NCBI GenBank assembly: GCA_029244725.1
Contig: JAQWQJ010000133.1
Coordinates: forward strand, 1-64,000
Length of the DNA: 64,000 nt
Source: Paracoccaceae bacterium
Lineage (GTDB): Bacteria; Pseudomonadota; Alphaproteobacteria; Rhodobacterales; Rhodobacteraceae
Direction of reading: 5' to 3'
Shown here: in pieces, positions 7,525 through 14,875 of the stretch
Position numbering within the stretch: the first letter of the stretch is position 1
Layout of the letters: every line of letters starts with the position of its first letter
Program-made: the position numbers and the translations under genes
Notes under the pieces: model-generated
Databases searched by the model: none
Told to the model about the DNA's origin: nothing
Seen by the model: the letters and a program-made list of their open reading frames with translations, nothing else

Positions 7525-9285
7525 ATGGTTATCGAGCTGAGCTTGCTCAACTCTGGGTGGTCACTATTGCCATTGAACTCTCCCGTCACGAAATGTTACG
7601 ACACCGAACGAAACGATACGAAATCAAACGAAACAAAACGCGATAAGACGTTGATCCTAAATAATAAAAAATATCTATCTCCACCCCAAAAAGATGCAGA
7701 TTTCAAAGAGTTGTTCACGCAAGCAGCAGATGCAGGCGCCGGCCGCCCCGTTGACAATGAGGGATTTCATGCAGGTCCATGGACGCCAGAGTTGCTTGTT
7801 GAAGCAATTTCTCGAATCAACTCCAGCGGAGCCGGAGCCGACCTACGCACAGTTCAGCATTGGTTTCATAAAAACGACAGAGGCATTAGCGTAGAGAACA
7901 TCAGATGGCTTGCTCGGATATTTGGATGTGATGACGCAGAAGCAACCAGTGCGTGGCAGGCAGAATTAAAGGCGTCTCAATTGAGGTTGTCTGCCAAGAG
8001 GAAAGCAAAGAAGCGCATTCAAGACGTGCCTATCCACGCTCCGGGTGATAATGTTCAGTCGGAACAGAAAGTAGCCCTTCCTGTTGTCTCAGAGACCCAG
8101 ACCCCTCAGCCTTCTAATCGGATCATCAATCTGGCCGGAGGGTGTGACACCATGTTCAGCGGTCATGCAACGCTGAACTTACCAGCATCTGTTTGGGCTG
8201 GTTGGGCTATCTTGGGGTTTCTTGCCTACATAATGGGCGTACACAGTGTGACCTACAGCCCGATTGCAGGTGTTGAAAAACAGGTTGGATTCTTCTGGGC
8301 GCCGAACTGGACTTTGTTGGAGCTAGTAATCCTTCCGCTCTTTCTTGCCTCCGTCGTCAGACTGCTTACCTATTGGAAGGCAAAAAGACGTTCCTTCATA
8401 TCTTGGCGCAACGAACGGGCGTTCCTTTCATGGGAGGGCAGGGTGGAAAGCTTTTCAGCCTCATATTGGGCTGTCACCTTTGTCTGCTTCGTCATTGTCT
8501 TCTTAATCCAATGGTCCGGCATTCACATGCGTGCGCTGGCAGATGGAGACGCCGGGAACCTGATGATGGACTGGAGCCTCCTGGCCATTGAACGCCCAGA
8601 AATCATATCCGTTTCTGAAGCAACTGTGCTTTCTATGCTGGCATTCCTTTATACTGCCTTCATATGTTTTCTATTCCTGACAGGGCTCGTTCTGACAGTA
8701 ACTCTGGTTCAGGATTTCTACGAACTTTGCGGTGAACTTGAACAGTTTTCGAATGAGAATTTTAGAGCGACTGTCGGCGAAACTGGATCCAAGCTTATGC
8801 GTTACATCTATCACGCAACTCTGTTGGGTATCTGGATCGCCACTTGCATCAAGTTACAGGCTATGTATTTACTATCCGGTGGGCAAAACATCCTGGACTG
8901 GTTACTCACGGATTTCCGATATGTCGTGGGTCTGAGCCACGAAGTTAGCAGTGCGCTCGACAAACGGGCTCTCGCGCATTTCTCGAGTTTTCTTCTGCTG
9001 TTTTCCACCTGCTTTGTGTTCGTGTTCAGCTTTGTTCAGATCACCCGCGTTCTGGAAAGAGCAGTACCCCAAGAAGACATCCGCAGATTGATGCGAGAGC
9101 AACATGCGTCGCGACGGATGACGTTGAGTATTGTGGTCATGCTTATCGCCAATTTCTTCCTAATTGGCGTGATCACAGGATTTTCAATCCTTCTGCTCAC
9201 AGGGATCCTGATCACAATTTACAGTCTCTACAAACCGATGATAGGGCGTGCCCAATTCACCGGAATAACAACCAGCAAGAGTTGA
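7525..9285 (+). CDS. Polytopic membrane protein with N-terminal HTH-like region (RcgA-like)
   Basis: Predicted 586-residue inner-membrane protein. Residues ~55-155 form a soluble region (DFKELFTQAADAGAGRPVD, GPWTPELLVEAISRIN, DLRTVQHWFHKNDRGISVENIRWLARIFGCDD) that reads like a DNA-binding helix-turn-helix of phage-repressor type. It is followed by a Lys-rich linker and 7-8 hydrophobic segments from about 220 to 575. From memory it resembles the family named RcgA (putative transporter) on roseobacter plasmids, whose usual neighbour is a hydrolase called RcgR; that name was not checked. The first ~43 residues are low in complexity (repeated ACGAA-type bases at about 7608-7640), so the true start may be later, for example TTG at 7651. 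The next gene follows after 3 bases. Confidence 0.65.
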   Translation: MVIELSLLNSGWSLLPLNSPVTKCYDTERNDTKSNETKRDKTLILNNKKYLSPPQKDADFKELFTQAADAGAGRPVDNEGFHAGPWTPELLVEAISRINSSGAGADLRTVQHWFHKNDRGISVENIRWLARIFGCDDAEATSAWQAELKASQLRLSAKRKAKKRIQDVPIHAPGDNVQSEQKVALPVVSETQTPQPSNRIINLAGGCDTMFSGHATLNLPASVWAGWAILGFLAYIMGVHSVTYSPIAGVEKQVGFFWAPNWTLLELVILPLFLASVVRLLTYWKAKRRSFISWRNERAFLSWEGRVESFSASYWAVTFVCFVIVFLIQWSGIHMRALADGDAGNLMMDWSLLAIERPEIISVSEATVLSMLAFLYTAFICFLFLTGLVLTVTLVQDFYELCGELEQFSNENFRATVGETGSKLMRYIYHATLLGIWIATCIKLQAMYLLSGGQNILDWLLTDFRYVVGLSHEVSSALDKRALAHFSSFLLLFSTCFVFVFSFVQITRVLERAVPQEDIRRLMREQHASRRMTLSIVVMLIANFFLIGVITGFSILLLTGILITIYSLYKPMIGRAQFTGITTSKS

Positions 9286-9288
9286 CCC

Positions 9289-10257
9289 ATGCATCAAGCA
9301 CCTCTTTTTTGTGACGTTGCCGAAGCCCCCGACAATGGCTTGGCCCATTGGACTCATGCTGATGACGGAACTCGGCTGCGCATTGGTCATTGGAAATCAG
9401 CAGCCCCTGAAAACGGGACAATCTTGGTATTCCCCGGGCGCACAGAATATATCGAGAAGTACGGCCGCACGGTTACTGATATTTTGAAAAATGGATACTC
9501 AGTACTGGTCATTGATTGGCGTGGCCAGGGTCTAGCCGACCGGATCACCAAGGATCCTATGACAGGACATGTGCACCGGTTTACCGATTATCAAAGAGAT
9601 GTGTCCGCGATGATCGAAGCGGCGGCAGATTTAGACTTGCCGAAACCATGGTACATGCTTGGTCACTCTTTGGGCGCATGTATAGGGTTGCGCGGTTTAA
9701 CAGAGGGTCTATCGGTTGCAGCTTGCGCATTCACGAGCCCAATGTGGAGCATCAAGCTACCGGCTGTAAAACTGGCGGCCGCTTGGCCGCTCTCTTGGGC
9801 AGCTCAATCGCTAGGGCAGGGGCATGTCTACTCACCCGGCACCAATGGATCGAGCTATGTGCTCAGTACACCGTTTGAGAACAACAGGCTGACGAATGAT
9901 CCAGACATGTATCAGTACTTCATCAGGCAAGCGGCAACCCTGACGGATCACCAAATCGGGGGTCCAAGCATGGGCTGGCTGTTTCAAACCCTGAAAGAGA
10001 CAAGCACCCTGTCCAGGAAACCGTCACCTGATGTTCCTTGCCTGGCTTTGTGTGGCACCCACGATGAAATTATCGAGCCGACTGTGGTCCAACAGCGCAT
10101 GGCACGATGGCCAAGCGGCACATTTGAGCAGATTCAGGATGCCAAACACGATTTGCTGTCAGAAGTTGCAGCAATTCGCCAAAAAACAGTCGCCAAGATC
10201 TCTCAGCATTTCAGGGATTCGACCGCCTTCAACACCTCCCTCGAAAATTGCGCCTGA
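9289..10257 (+). CDS. Alpha/beta hydrolase (lysophospholipase-like, RcgR-like)
   Basis: Predicted 322-residue serine hydrolase of the PldB/monoacylglycerol-lipase type. Seen: the oxyanion-side TILVFPGRTEYIEKYGRT, the strand-turn VLVIDWRGQGLADR, the nucleophile elbow GHSLGA (Ser about 127), the acid in CGTHDEII and the histidine in DAKHDLL. There is no signal peptide, so it is cytoplasmic. It lies 3 bases after the membrane-protein gene, so they form one transcription unit. The substrate cannot be read from the sequence; acyl-homoserine lactones have been suggested for related plasmid-borne proteins (recalled, not verified), while lipids or other esters are equally possible. Confidence 0.85.
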   Translation: MHQAPLFCDVAEAPDNGLAHWTHADDGTRLRIGHWKSAAPENGTILVFPGRTEYIEKYGRTVTDILKNGYSVLVIDWRGQGLADRITKDPMTGHVHRFTDYQRDVSAMIEAAADLDLPKPWYMLGHSLGACIGLRGLTEGLSVAACAFTSPMWSIKLPAVKLAAAWPLSWAAQSLGQGHVYSPGTNGSSYVLSTPFENNRLTNDPDMYQYFIRQAATLTDHQIGGPSMGWLFQTLKETSTLSRKPSPDVPCLALCGTHDEIIEPTVVQQRMARWPSGTFEQIQDAKHDLLSEVAAIRQKTVAKISQHFRDSTAFNTSLENCA

Positions 10258-10386
10258 TAGAGGCAAAAACTCGCGTAGCTAATTGTTAATTTCATTTTAA
10301 TTTTGGAATTAAACGCATATTGTACCATCAAACCCTGAGCCATAAGGGAAGCGCACAGTTTCGCTGACTAGGACGAGAGACACACC

Positions 10387-10764
10387 ATGGTAGGAGTAAA
10401 CCGCTACACAGGACGGGTGATCAAGCACCACGACGCAATTGCGAAAGTCGTCGCCAGGCAAGGTGTGTTTGTGCCACTGGTCGTCAAGGAACGAAAGAAG
10501 GGCAGGGGAGAAGGCAAAATCGACCTCTGCTATGGTTTCTTTTTTCTCAGCAACGAAGGTGAGCTGTCCGATGTGCAAGCCGCAAGCGGCGTCATTAAGA
10601 CGCTCGCTCTACCGAGCAATGTCGAAGGCTTTCTAAAGCAATACATGCCGATCCAACGGGGCGCTTGGCTCGATTATCTGACGGAAGAAAACGTGGTCCA
10701 ACCTGGTGATATCGACGGGCTCAAAGAGGCGGTTGCACGGCATGGGCTGACTATGACTGGCTGA
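10387..10764 (+). CDS. Small protein of unknown function
   Basis: A 125-residue open frame starting with ATG after a purine-rich stretch (AGGACGAGAG). It looks like a compact basic-then-acidic cytoplasmic protein: KHHDAIAKVVARQGVFVPLVVKERKKG, then IDLCYGFFFLSNEGELSDVQAASGVIK, and PGDIDGLKEAVARHGL near the end. No family recognised. The gap on either side (about 130 and 225 bases) suggests it is transcribed alone. A shorter minus-strand frame overlaps it but has weaker start context. Confidence 0.5.
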   Translation: MVGVNRYTGRVIKHHDAIAKVVARQGVFVPLVVKERKKGRGEGKIDLCYGFFFLSNEGELSDVQAASGVIKTLALPSNVEGFLKQYMPIQRGAWLDYLTEENVVQPGDIDGLKEAVARHGLTMTG

Positions 10765-10991
10765 GTGGATCGAACGGCCCAGACCTGCCATTTCCAGTCG
10801 GGCTTCATCGCCGCATTGCGGCCCGTCATCGCTGCCATTCGCTGCGCGTGCAAAGTCCTAATGATGGGCACACTCAGATTGCATGCAAAGCCATTCCACC
10901 GTCACTGCTAGGACACTCAGCTAGTAGCATACCACCTCTTGCATAACTCGCCCTCCAACCCCACTATATCTACTAGTGAGGGTCGAGTTTG

Positions 10992-11921
10992 ATGAGCAGT
11001 GACGTCTGCCGAATTTTGAGTTTGGATGGAGGGGGAGCGAAAGGCTTTTATTCGCTCGGTGTCCTACGAGAAGTGGAGGCCATTTTACCGCAGCCGATAC
11101 ATGAAACATTCGATCTCATCTTCGGCACAAGCACCGGTTCCATTATTGCCACGCTACTTGCAACCGGCCTTTCCGTCGATGAAATCCATAAGCTATATTG
11201 CGAGTATGTCCCGCCCATTATGCGAGCTTCCGGAAAGGCAGCAAAAACGGAAAGACTACGTGAGACTGGTGCGAAAGTGTTCGGTGACGCAAGTTTCGAT
11301 ACAGCACTGACAGGCCTCGGCATCGTGTCGACTAAGTGGCAACTCGAGACGCCAATGATCTTCAAAAGCAAGGAAACCCAAGCACACGGTCGAAGAGCCA
11401 CTTTTATTCCAGGGTTTGGATGTAAGTTGGCGGATGCGATTGAAGCCTCATGCTCAGCATTCCCGTTCTTTGAAATCAAAACCTTAGAAACGACTTCTGG
11501 CGACATCGTTGAATTGTTCGACGGGGGCTATTGCGCCAACAACCCATCACTTTACGCGCTGGCCGATGCGACAGTTGCGCTTGGGTATGCACCTGAGAAC
11601 TGTCGGCTACTATCTTTGGGCTGCGGCCAGTACCCGGAACCAAAGCGTGGCTTTATCGCGCGCCGCATCAACAGCTTCCTTCCGGTCCAATTGCTTCAGA
11701 AGACACTCGAGGTTAACACAGCTTCGATGGATCAGCTCAGGCGGTTGCTCTACGCGAACGTGCCGACGGTTCGGATTAGCGATACCTTTGACAAACCAGA
11801 AATGGCGACGGATATGTTTGAGTTTAATCCCAGGAAATTGAACCTTCTTCGCCAACAAGGCGTGGAATCGTTTGCGCGCCGTGAAGATGACGTCCGCGAA
11901 CTACTTTTATCAAAGGGATAG
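10992..11921 (+). CDS. capV: Patatin-like phospholipase, CapV-type CBASS effector
   Basis: Predicted 309-residue phospholipase that would degrade the cell's own membrane when activated by a cyclic nucleotide. The patatin catalytic set is complete: oxyanion loop DGGGAKG (residues 12-18), nucleophile elbow GTSTG (Ser47) and the catalytic Asp in DGG (Asp177). The next gene, 2 bases on, is a CD-NTase, the classic layout of a CapV CBASS in which the CD-NTase product switches on the lipase and kills the infected cell. Start chosen at the second of two adjacent start codons because GAGGG lies 9 bases upstream. The nucleotide recognised cannot be read from the sequence. Confidence 0.9.
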   Translation: MSSDVCRILSLDGGGAKGFYSLGVLREVEAILPQPIHETFDLIFGTSTGSIIATLLATGLSVDEIHKLYCEYVPPIMRASGKAAKTERLRETGAKVFGDASFDTALTGLGIVSTKWQLETPMIFKSKETQAHGRRATFIPGFGCKLADAIEASCSAFPFFEIKTLETTSGDIVELFDGGYCANNPSLYALADATVALGYAPENCRLLSLGCGQYPEPKRGFIARRINSFLPVQLLQKTLEVNTASMDQLRRLLYANVPTVRISDTFDKPEMATDMFEFNPRKLNLLRQQGVESFARREDDVRELLLSKG

Positions 11922-11923
11922 TA

Positions 11924-12820
11924 ATGGCAATTTCAGAAGATCAACTTGAAACATGGTCACATCAGGGTTCGGTACAACAGTCAGCAACGACCTATCAAAC
12001 AATTAAAACTGTGCTGGAGAGTCCTCAGGCGCCGTACGCCAGTCGGAGTTTCAACGTCTTTCTTCAGGGGTCATACGGAAACAACACAAATGTCTGGGCT
12101 GAGAGCGATGTCGACATTGCTATCTGCCTGACATCGGTCTTTTACAGCAATATCGATGAGTTAAACCCAGATGATAAACAGCGTTACGATCAGAACCGAA
12201 TTCCGGCTGAATACTCGATAAATCAGTTTAAGGAAGAGGTGACCTCTTGGCTGCGTCAGAATTTCGGAAATGGGGTCACGCCAGGTAATAAGGCAATTGC
12301 GATCCCGGGAAGCAGCAGCCGTCGCGACGCGGACGTTCTCGCATGTGCTGAACACCGCCGGTACTATTCCTACCCTGCGGTAGGCGTTCCGAGATTCCAC
12401 AAAGGAATCTTCTTTTGGAGCTCGGACGGAGACAAGATCGTCAACTACCCACACCAACACTTGGCTAACTGCACTTCAACGCATCAAGCCACGAACAGCC
12501 GGTTCAAACCGAGTATTCGCGTTCTGAAGAACATGCGTAGATCGATGGTCAGTGACGGGTACATCGGTGACGGAGTGGCTCCATCGTATTTCATCGAGGG
12601 CATGCTCTACAACGTGCCAAACGACCATTTTGTTGTAACGCACCAGCAAACGATAGAGAATGCGCTTTCTTGGCTCGAGCGTTGCAATGTCCCCGATTTG
12701 CTTTGCGCGAATGAACGGTATTATCTTGTGCGTGACGGTTCCGACGTCTGTTGGAACGGGAGTGATTTTAACAACACTCTCACATCCATGCGCCGGTATT
12801 GGAACAGCTCAGGTCGCTAG
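11924..12820 (+). CDS. CD-NTase (CBASS cyclic nucleotide synthase)
   Basis: Predicted 298-residue nucleotidyltransferase of the cGAS/DncV-like class that makes a cyclic nucleotide signal on phage infection. The polymerase-beta signature is present: GS (49-50), then a SDVD metal-binding pair (Asp62 and Asp64), and a third acidic residue probably in the RRDADVL strand. C-terminal helical region with PSIRVLKNMRR and PSYFIEGMLYNVP is typical of the family. Translationally close to the patatin gene (2-base gap, AAGGGA ribosome site inside its end). There are no Cap2/Cap3 genes directly after it, so this pair is a minimal two-gene CBASS unless it borrows the type II accessory genes downstream. Clade not assigned. 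Confidence 0.88.
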   Translation: MAISEDQLETWSHQGSVQQSATTYQTIKTVLESPQAPYASRSFNVFLQGSYGNNTNVWAESDVDIAICLTSVFYSNIDELNPDDKQRYDQNRIPAEYSINQFKEEVTSWLRQNFGNGVTPGNKAIAIPGSSSRRDADVLACAEHRRYYSYPAVGVPRFHKGIFFWSSDGDKIVNYPHQHLANCTSTHQATNSRFKPSIRVLKNMRRSMVSDGYIGDGVAPSYFIEGMLYNVPNDHFVVTHQQTIENALSWLERCNVPDLLCANERYYLVRDGSDVCWNGSDFNNTLTSMRRYWNSSGR

Positions 12821-12831
12821 ATTTGGCTCAC

Positions 12832-13278
12832 CTAGTTTGCCTCCAGTGTTGTAGCCCGACCGTCGGCGAAGAAGACAACTTTAGTCTTTGACAGTATGCA
12901 GCATGCATCTACGGCCATCGCCATCGAAAGTGAGAGAGTACTGTTATGTGCCGAACCTAGGTTAGGCTCAGAGAACAAGGGCGTATGCCGGCTCACGATG
13001 CGCATAGACCATGCAGACAGATAATAATCATCGTCTTGCTGGCTTCTTTGAAAAAGTATGGCACCATCATGGATACTCGGGTTCACCTTGAAGGCAGCCT
13101 CTAAGTCTTGGGCAAAGTTAGTACCAAACCGCTGTCCAACTATTGGCATCGGATCTCTTGCCATCGGAATACAATCTGCATCTGAAATTCGGTCAGAAGC
13201 GAAGACCAAGATCGCTGGGTGGAATGGTTCGCCGCTTTGATGTATTTGGAGCAGGGTTTGTTTTAGATTCTCAAACAT
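12832..13278 (-). CDS. Diadenylate-cyclase (DisA/CdaA DAC)-like protein
   Basis: Predicted 148-residue protein that appears to be a lone, divergent DAC domain, the fold that makes c-di-AMP. Seen: strand HPAILVFASD; the block LEAAFKVNPSIHDGAILF, matching the DAC DGA motif (Asp71-Gly-Ala73) and its lead-in; R93-I; and GSAHNSTLSLS (108-118) where canonical enzymes have G-T-R-H-R plus Ser, followed by a strand VVFFADGR. The RHR-to-AHN change means activity or product may differ from normal DACs. Start taken at the Met whose ATG overlaps the start of the divergent Cap15-like gene; an in-frame ATG at 13326 with GAGG close by is an alternative (164 residues). Convergent with the CD-NTase gene. Family call by eye; needs profile search. 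Confidence 0.6.
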   Translation of the reverse strand: MFENLKQTLLQIHQSGEPFHPAILVFASDRISDADCIPMARDPMPIVGQRFGTNFAQDLEAAFKVNPSIHDGAILFQRSQQDDDYYLSAWSMRIVSRHTPLFSEPNLGSAHNSTLSLSMAMAVDACCILSKTKVVFFADGRATTLEAN

Positions 13279-13915
13279 GGGTGACGCATTGCTCACTAGA
13301 TCGACGGTTTCAATACTTCTTATCATCGCCCTCGCAGTTTGGGGAGGATTTCTGTGGGTGCTTGGTATCGAGCTGACATGGGATCATGTGCAACCTTACT
13401 CCTTAACTCTAGCTGCAATTACTTCGTGTTTATGGCTGTTTGATCGGTACATTTGGAGAACTTGGCCTGTAAGAAAATTAGTTCGGCGTCCGGATTTGAA
13501 CGGGACTTGGCGGGTTTCTCTCCAATCGTCCTACAAAGCCCCAGGTTCGGAAGAACCTGTTGCCGCAGTCGACGGCTTTGCGGTCATACGACAGACATTC
13601 AGTTCTTTGTCGATCAGGTTAATGACAGAGCAAGCCGAGTCGTTCTTAGTTGCGTCAAGCTTTGATACTCAAGCTGACGGTACAACCTTCGTCTACGGCG
13701 CCTATCAAAGTGACCCAAGTATCCACCTAAGATCTGGTATCAGTGAAATCCACTACGGGAGTTTCAGATACAAGGTAATTGGCAGACCACCAGGCCAGCT
13801 CAGTGGCCACTATTGGACAGACCGTAACACGAATGGTTCAATTTCGCTTTCCGATCGCAAAAACGTGTTTTTCGACAGTTACATCGAAGCACAAGACTCT
13901 TGGAATGCTAGCTAA
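13277..13915 (+). CDS. cap15: Two-TM beta-barrel effector, Cap15 (S-2TMbeta)-like
   Basis: Predicted 212-residue membrane protein: TM1 about residues 9-31, TM2 about 40-56, then a soluble beta-rich domain. The latter fits the S-2TMbeta/Cap15 family of cyclic-nucleotide receptors that oligomerise and break the inner membrane: RRPDLNGTWR, FAVIRQTFSSLSIRL, a YGAYQSDPS strand, SEIHYGSFRYKV, and LSGHYWTDRNTNGSISL, all in family order. Start ATG at 13277 shares three bases with the divergent DAC-like start. Such effectors normally sit downstream of a CD-NTase, or of a small cyclase in the Panoptes guard system; here the only adjacent cyclase candidate is the DAC-like protein. Effector call confident, ligand unknown. 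Confidence 0.82.
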   Translation: MGDALLTRSTVSILLIIALAVWGGFLWVLGIELTWDHVQPYSLTLAAITSCLWLFDRYIWRTWPVRKLVRRPDLNGTWRVSLQSSYKAPGSEEPVAAVDGFAVIRQTFSSLSIRLMTEQAESFLVASSFDTQADGTTFVYGAYQSDPSIHLRSGISEIHYGSFRYKVIGRPPGQLSGHYWTDRNTNGSISLSDRKNVFFDSYIEAQDSWNAS

Positions 13916-14166
13916 CTCTACTTTTTTGCCGCTAATATACCAGCTCATTTCGCGACTACTAATGTTCGCTTTGACGGAAAGCACCGTTCACACTCTGTAC
14001 TGCAGCGAATGACCGTTTCCCACCCACCAGTGAGGCAACCTTGAACGACCCAAAACAGATCTTCATCAGGTGATGCTACGCCGCAATGCTGGCTTGCTGA
14101 ACCGGACATTAGCTTTGGGCGAGCTGCGGCGCGAAAAGAGTATGATCGGCTATGAGTTGGGGCCAG

Positions 14167-14619
14167 CTAATCGGAATCGCCAACGTCTCGCAGTTGATAA
14201 AACGCGAATTCTCCAGCATTCTTAAGTACTGCATGAGCTTCTTCAATTAGCTTGGCATCGCGCTCCCATTGCCCGGCAGGTCCACCCGTGAATTTTTCAC
14301 CATGGAAGTAACTATTCCTCACGCGGCAGAGCCCATTGATTATGAGTTGCGCGACATTTGAGAGCGGGGCTGGATTGGGAGGATCCCACTGCATATCTGC
14401 GAGAAGGCGCCGCGGTGGCTCTCCGATCAAGGTTTTTGCGACCCCAGACTTCACGATATGATCGAAGAACTCCTGTCCCAAGTCTTTCGCAAATGCATCC
14501 CAATCCGCCTCTGCGATCGCTTTATTCTTCCGGCGGTAGTTTGGCGATCGCTTCATGGCATACTCCATCGCCCCAAAATCCTCAGCAAATCTCGTTGCAG
14601 CTAAATGTGGTTTTTTCAT
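14167..14619 (-). CDS. HEPN-motif protein, putative RNase
   Basis: Predicted 150-residue, mostly helical protein. The start is at MKKPHLAATRF because a perfect AGGAGG lies 6 bases before it, although the frame is open further upstream. Near the C-terminal half it has VAQLIINGLCRVRNSYFHGEKF, which contains an R-X4-H motif (RNSYFH) after a hydrophobic helix, the active-site signature of HEPN ribonucleases common in defence and toxin systems. It stands alone between the DAC/Cap15 pair and the type II CBASS operon on the opposite strand. No specific HEPN subfamily recognised; a non-catalytic RNA-binding role is also possible. Confidence 0.6.
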   Translation of the reverse strand: MKKPHLAATRFAEDFGAMEYAMKRSPNYRRKNKAIAEADWDAFAKDLGQEFFDHIVKSGVAKTLIGEPPRRLLADMQWDPPNPAPLSNVAQLIINGLCRVRNSYFHGEKFTGGPAGQWERDAKLIEEAHAVLKNAGEFAFYQLRDVGDSD

Positions 14620-14814
14620 CCAAGACCTCCTGCAGCATAATGCTAAGGGTAGCATGGCGGTGGGAACCAGCATACCCGCCCCTGAAGAGACACCAAACAC
14701 CACCATTCAAGCTAAGTTTATTTCCTCAACTGCCGCCTTTGGACAAAAGTGTACTGTCCAAAGCCGGTTGAAGTCATGGCTTGGGAAAAGTTTGTGTTTG
14801 ACCCCTCTCTAAGG

Positions 14815-14826
14815 TTGAATATTCAA
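14815..14826. promoter_or_regulatory. Palindrome in the type II CBASS promoter region
   Basis: A perfect 12-base palindrome TTGAATATTCAA lies 50 bases upstream of the CD-NTase start and just after a TTGACC hexamer (14798-14803), where a -10 region would fall. It is a candidate repressor site for the CBASS operon; no regulator gene is adjacent, so the binding protein is unknown. Confidence 0.35.
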
Positions 14827-14875
14827 ATCATAGGTAACATCTCAGAGTTGAAGGCATTTAAGTAAGAGGTTTGAT

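Noticed and set aside
12832-13326. The cyclase-like gene as a Panoptes-type minimal CRISPR polymerase (mCpol)
   Set aside because: No GGDD-type motif or ferredoxin-like palm pattern is present; the HDGA and GSAHN blocks fit the DAC fold better.
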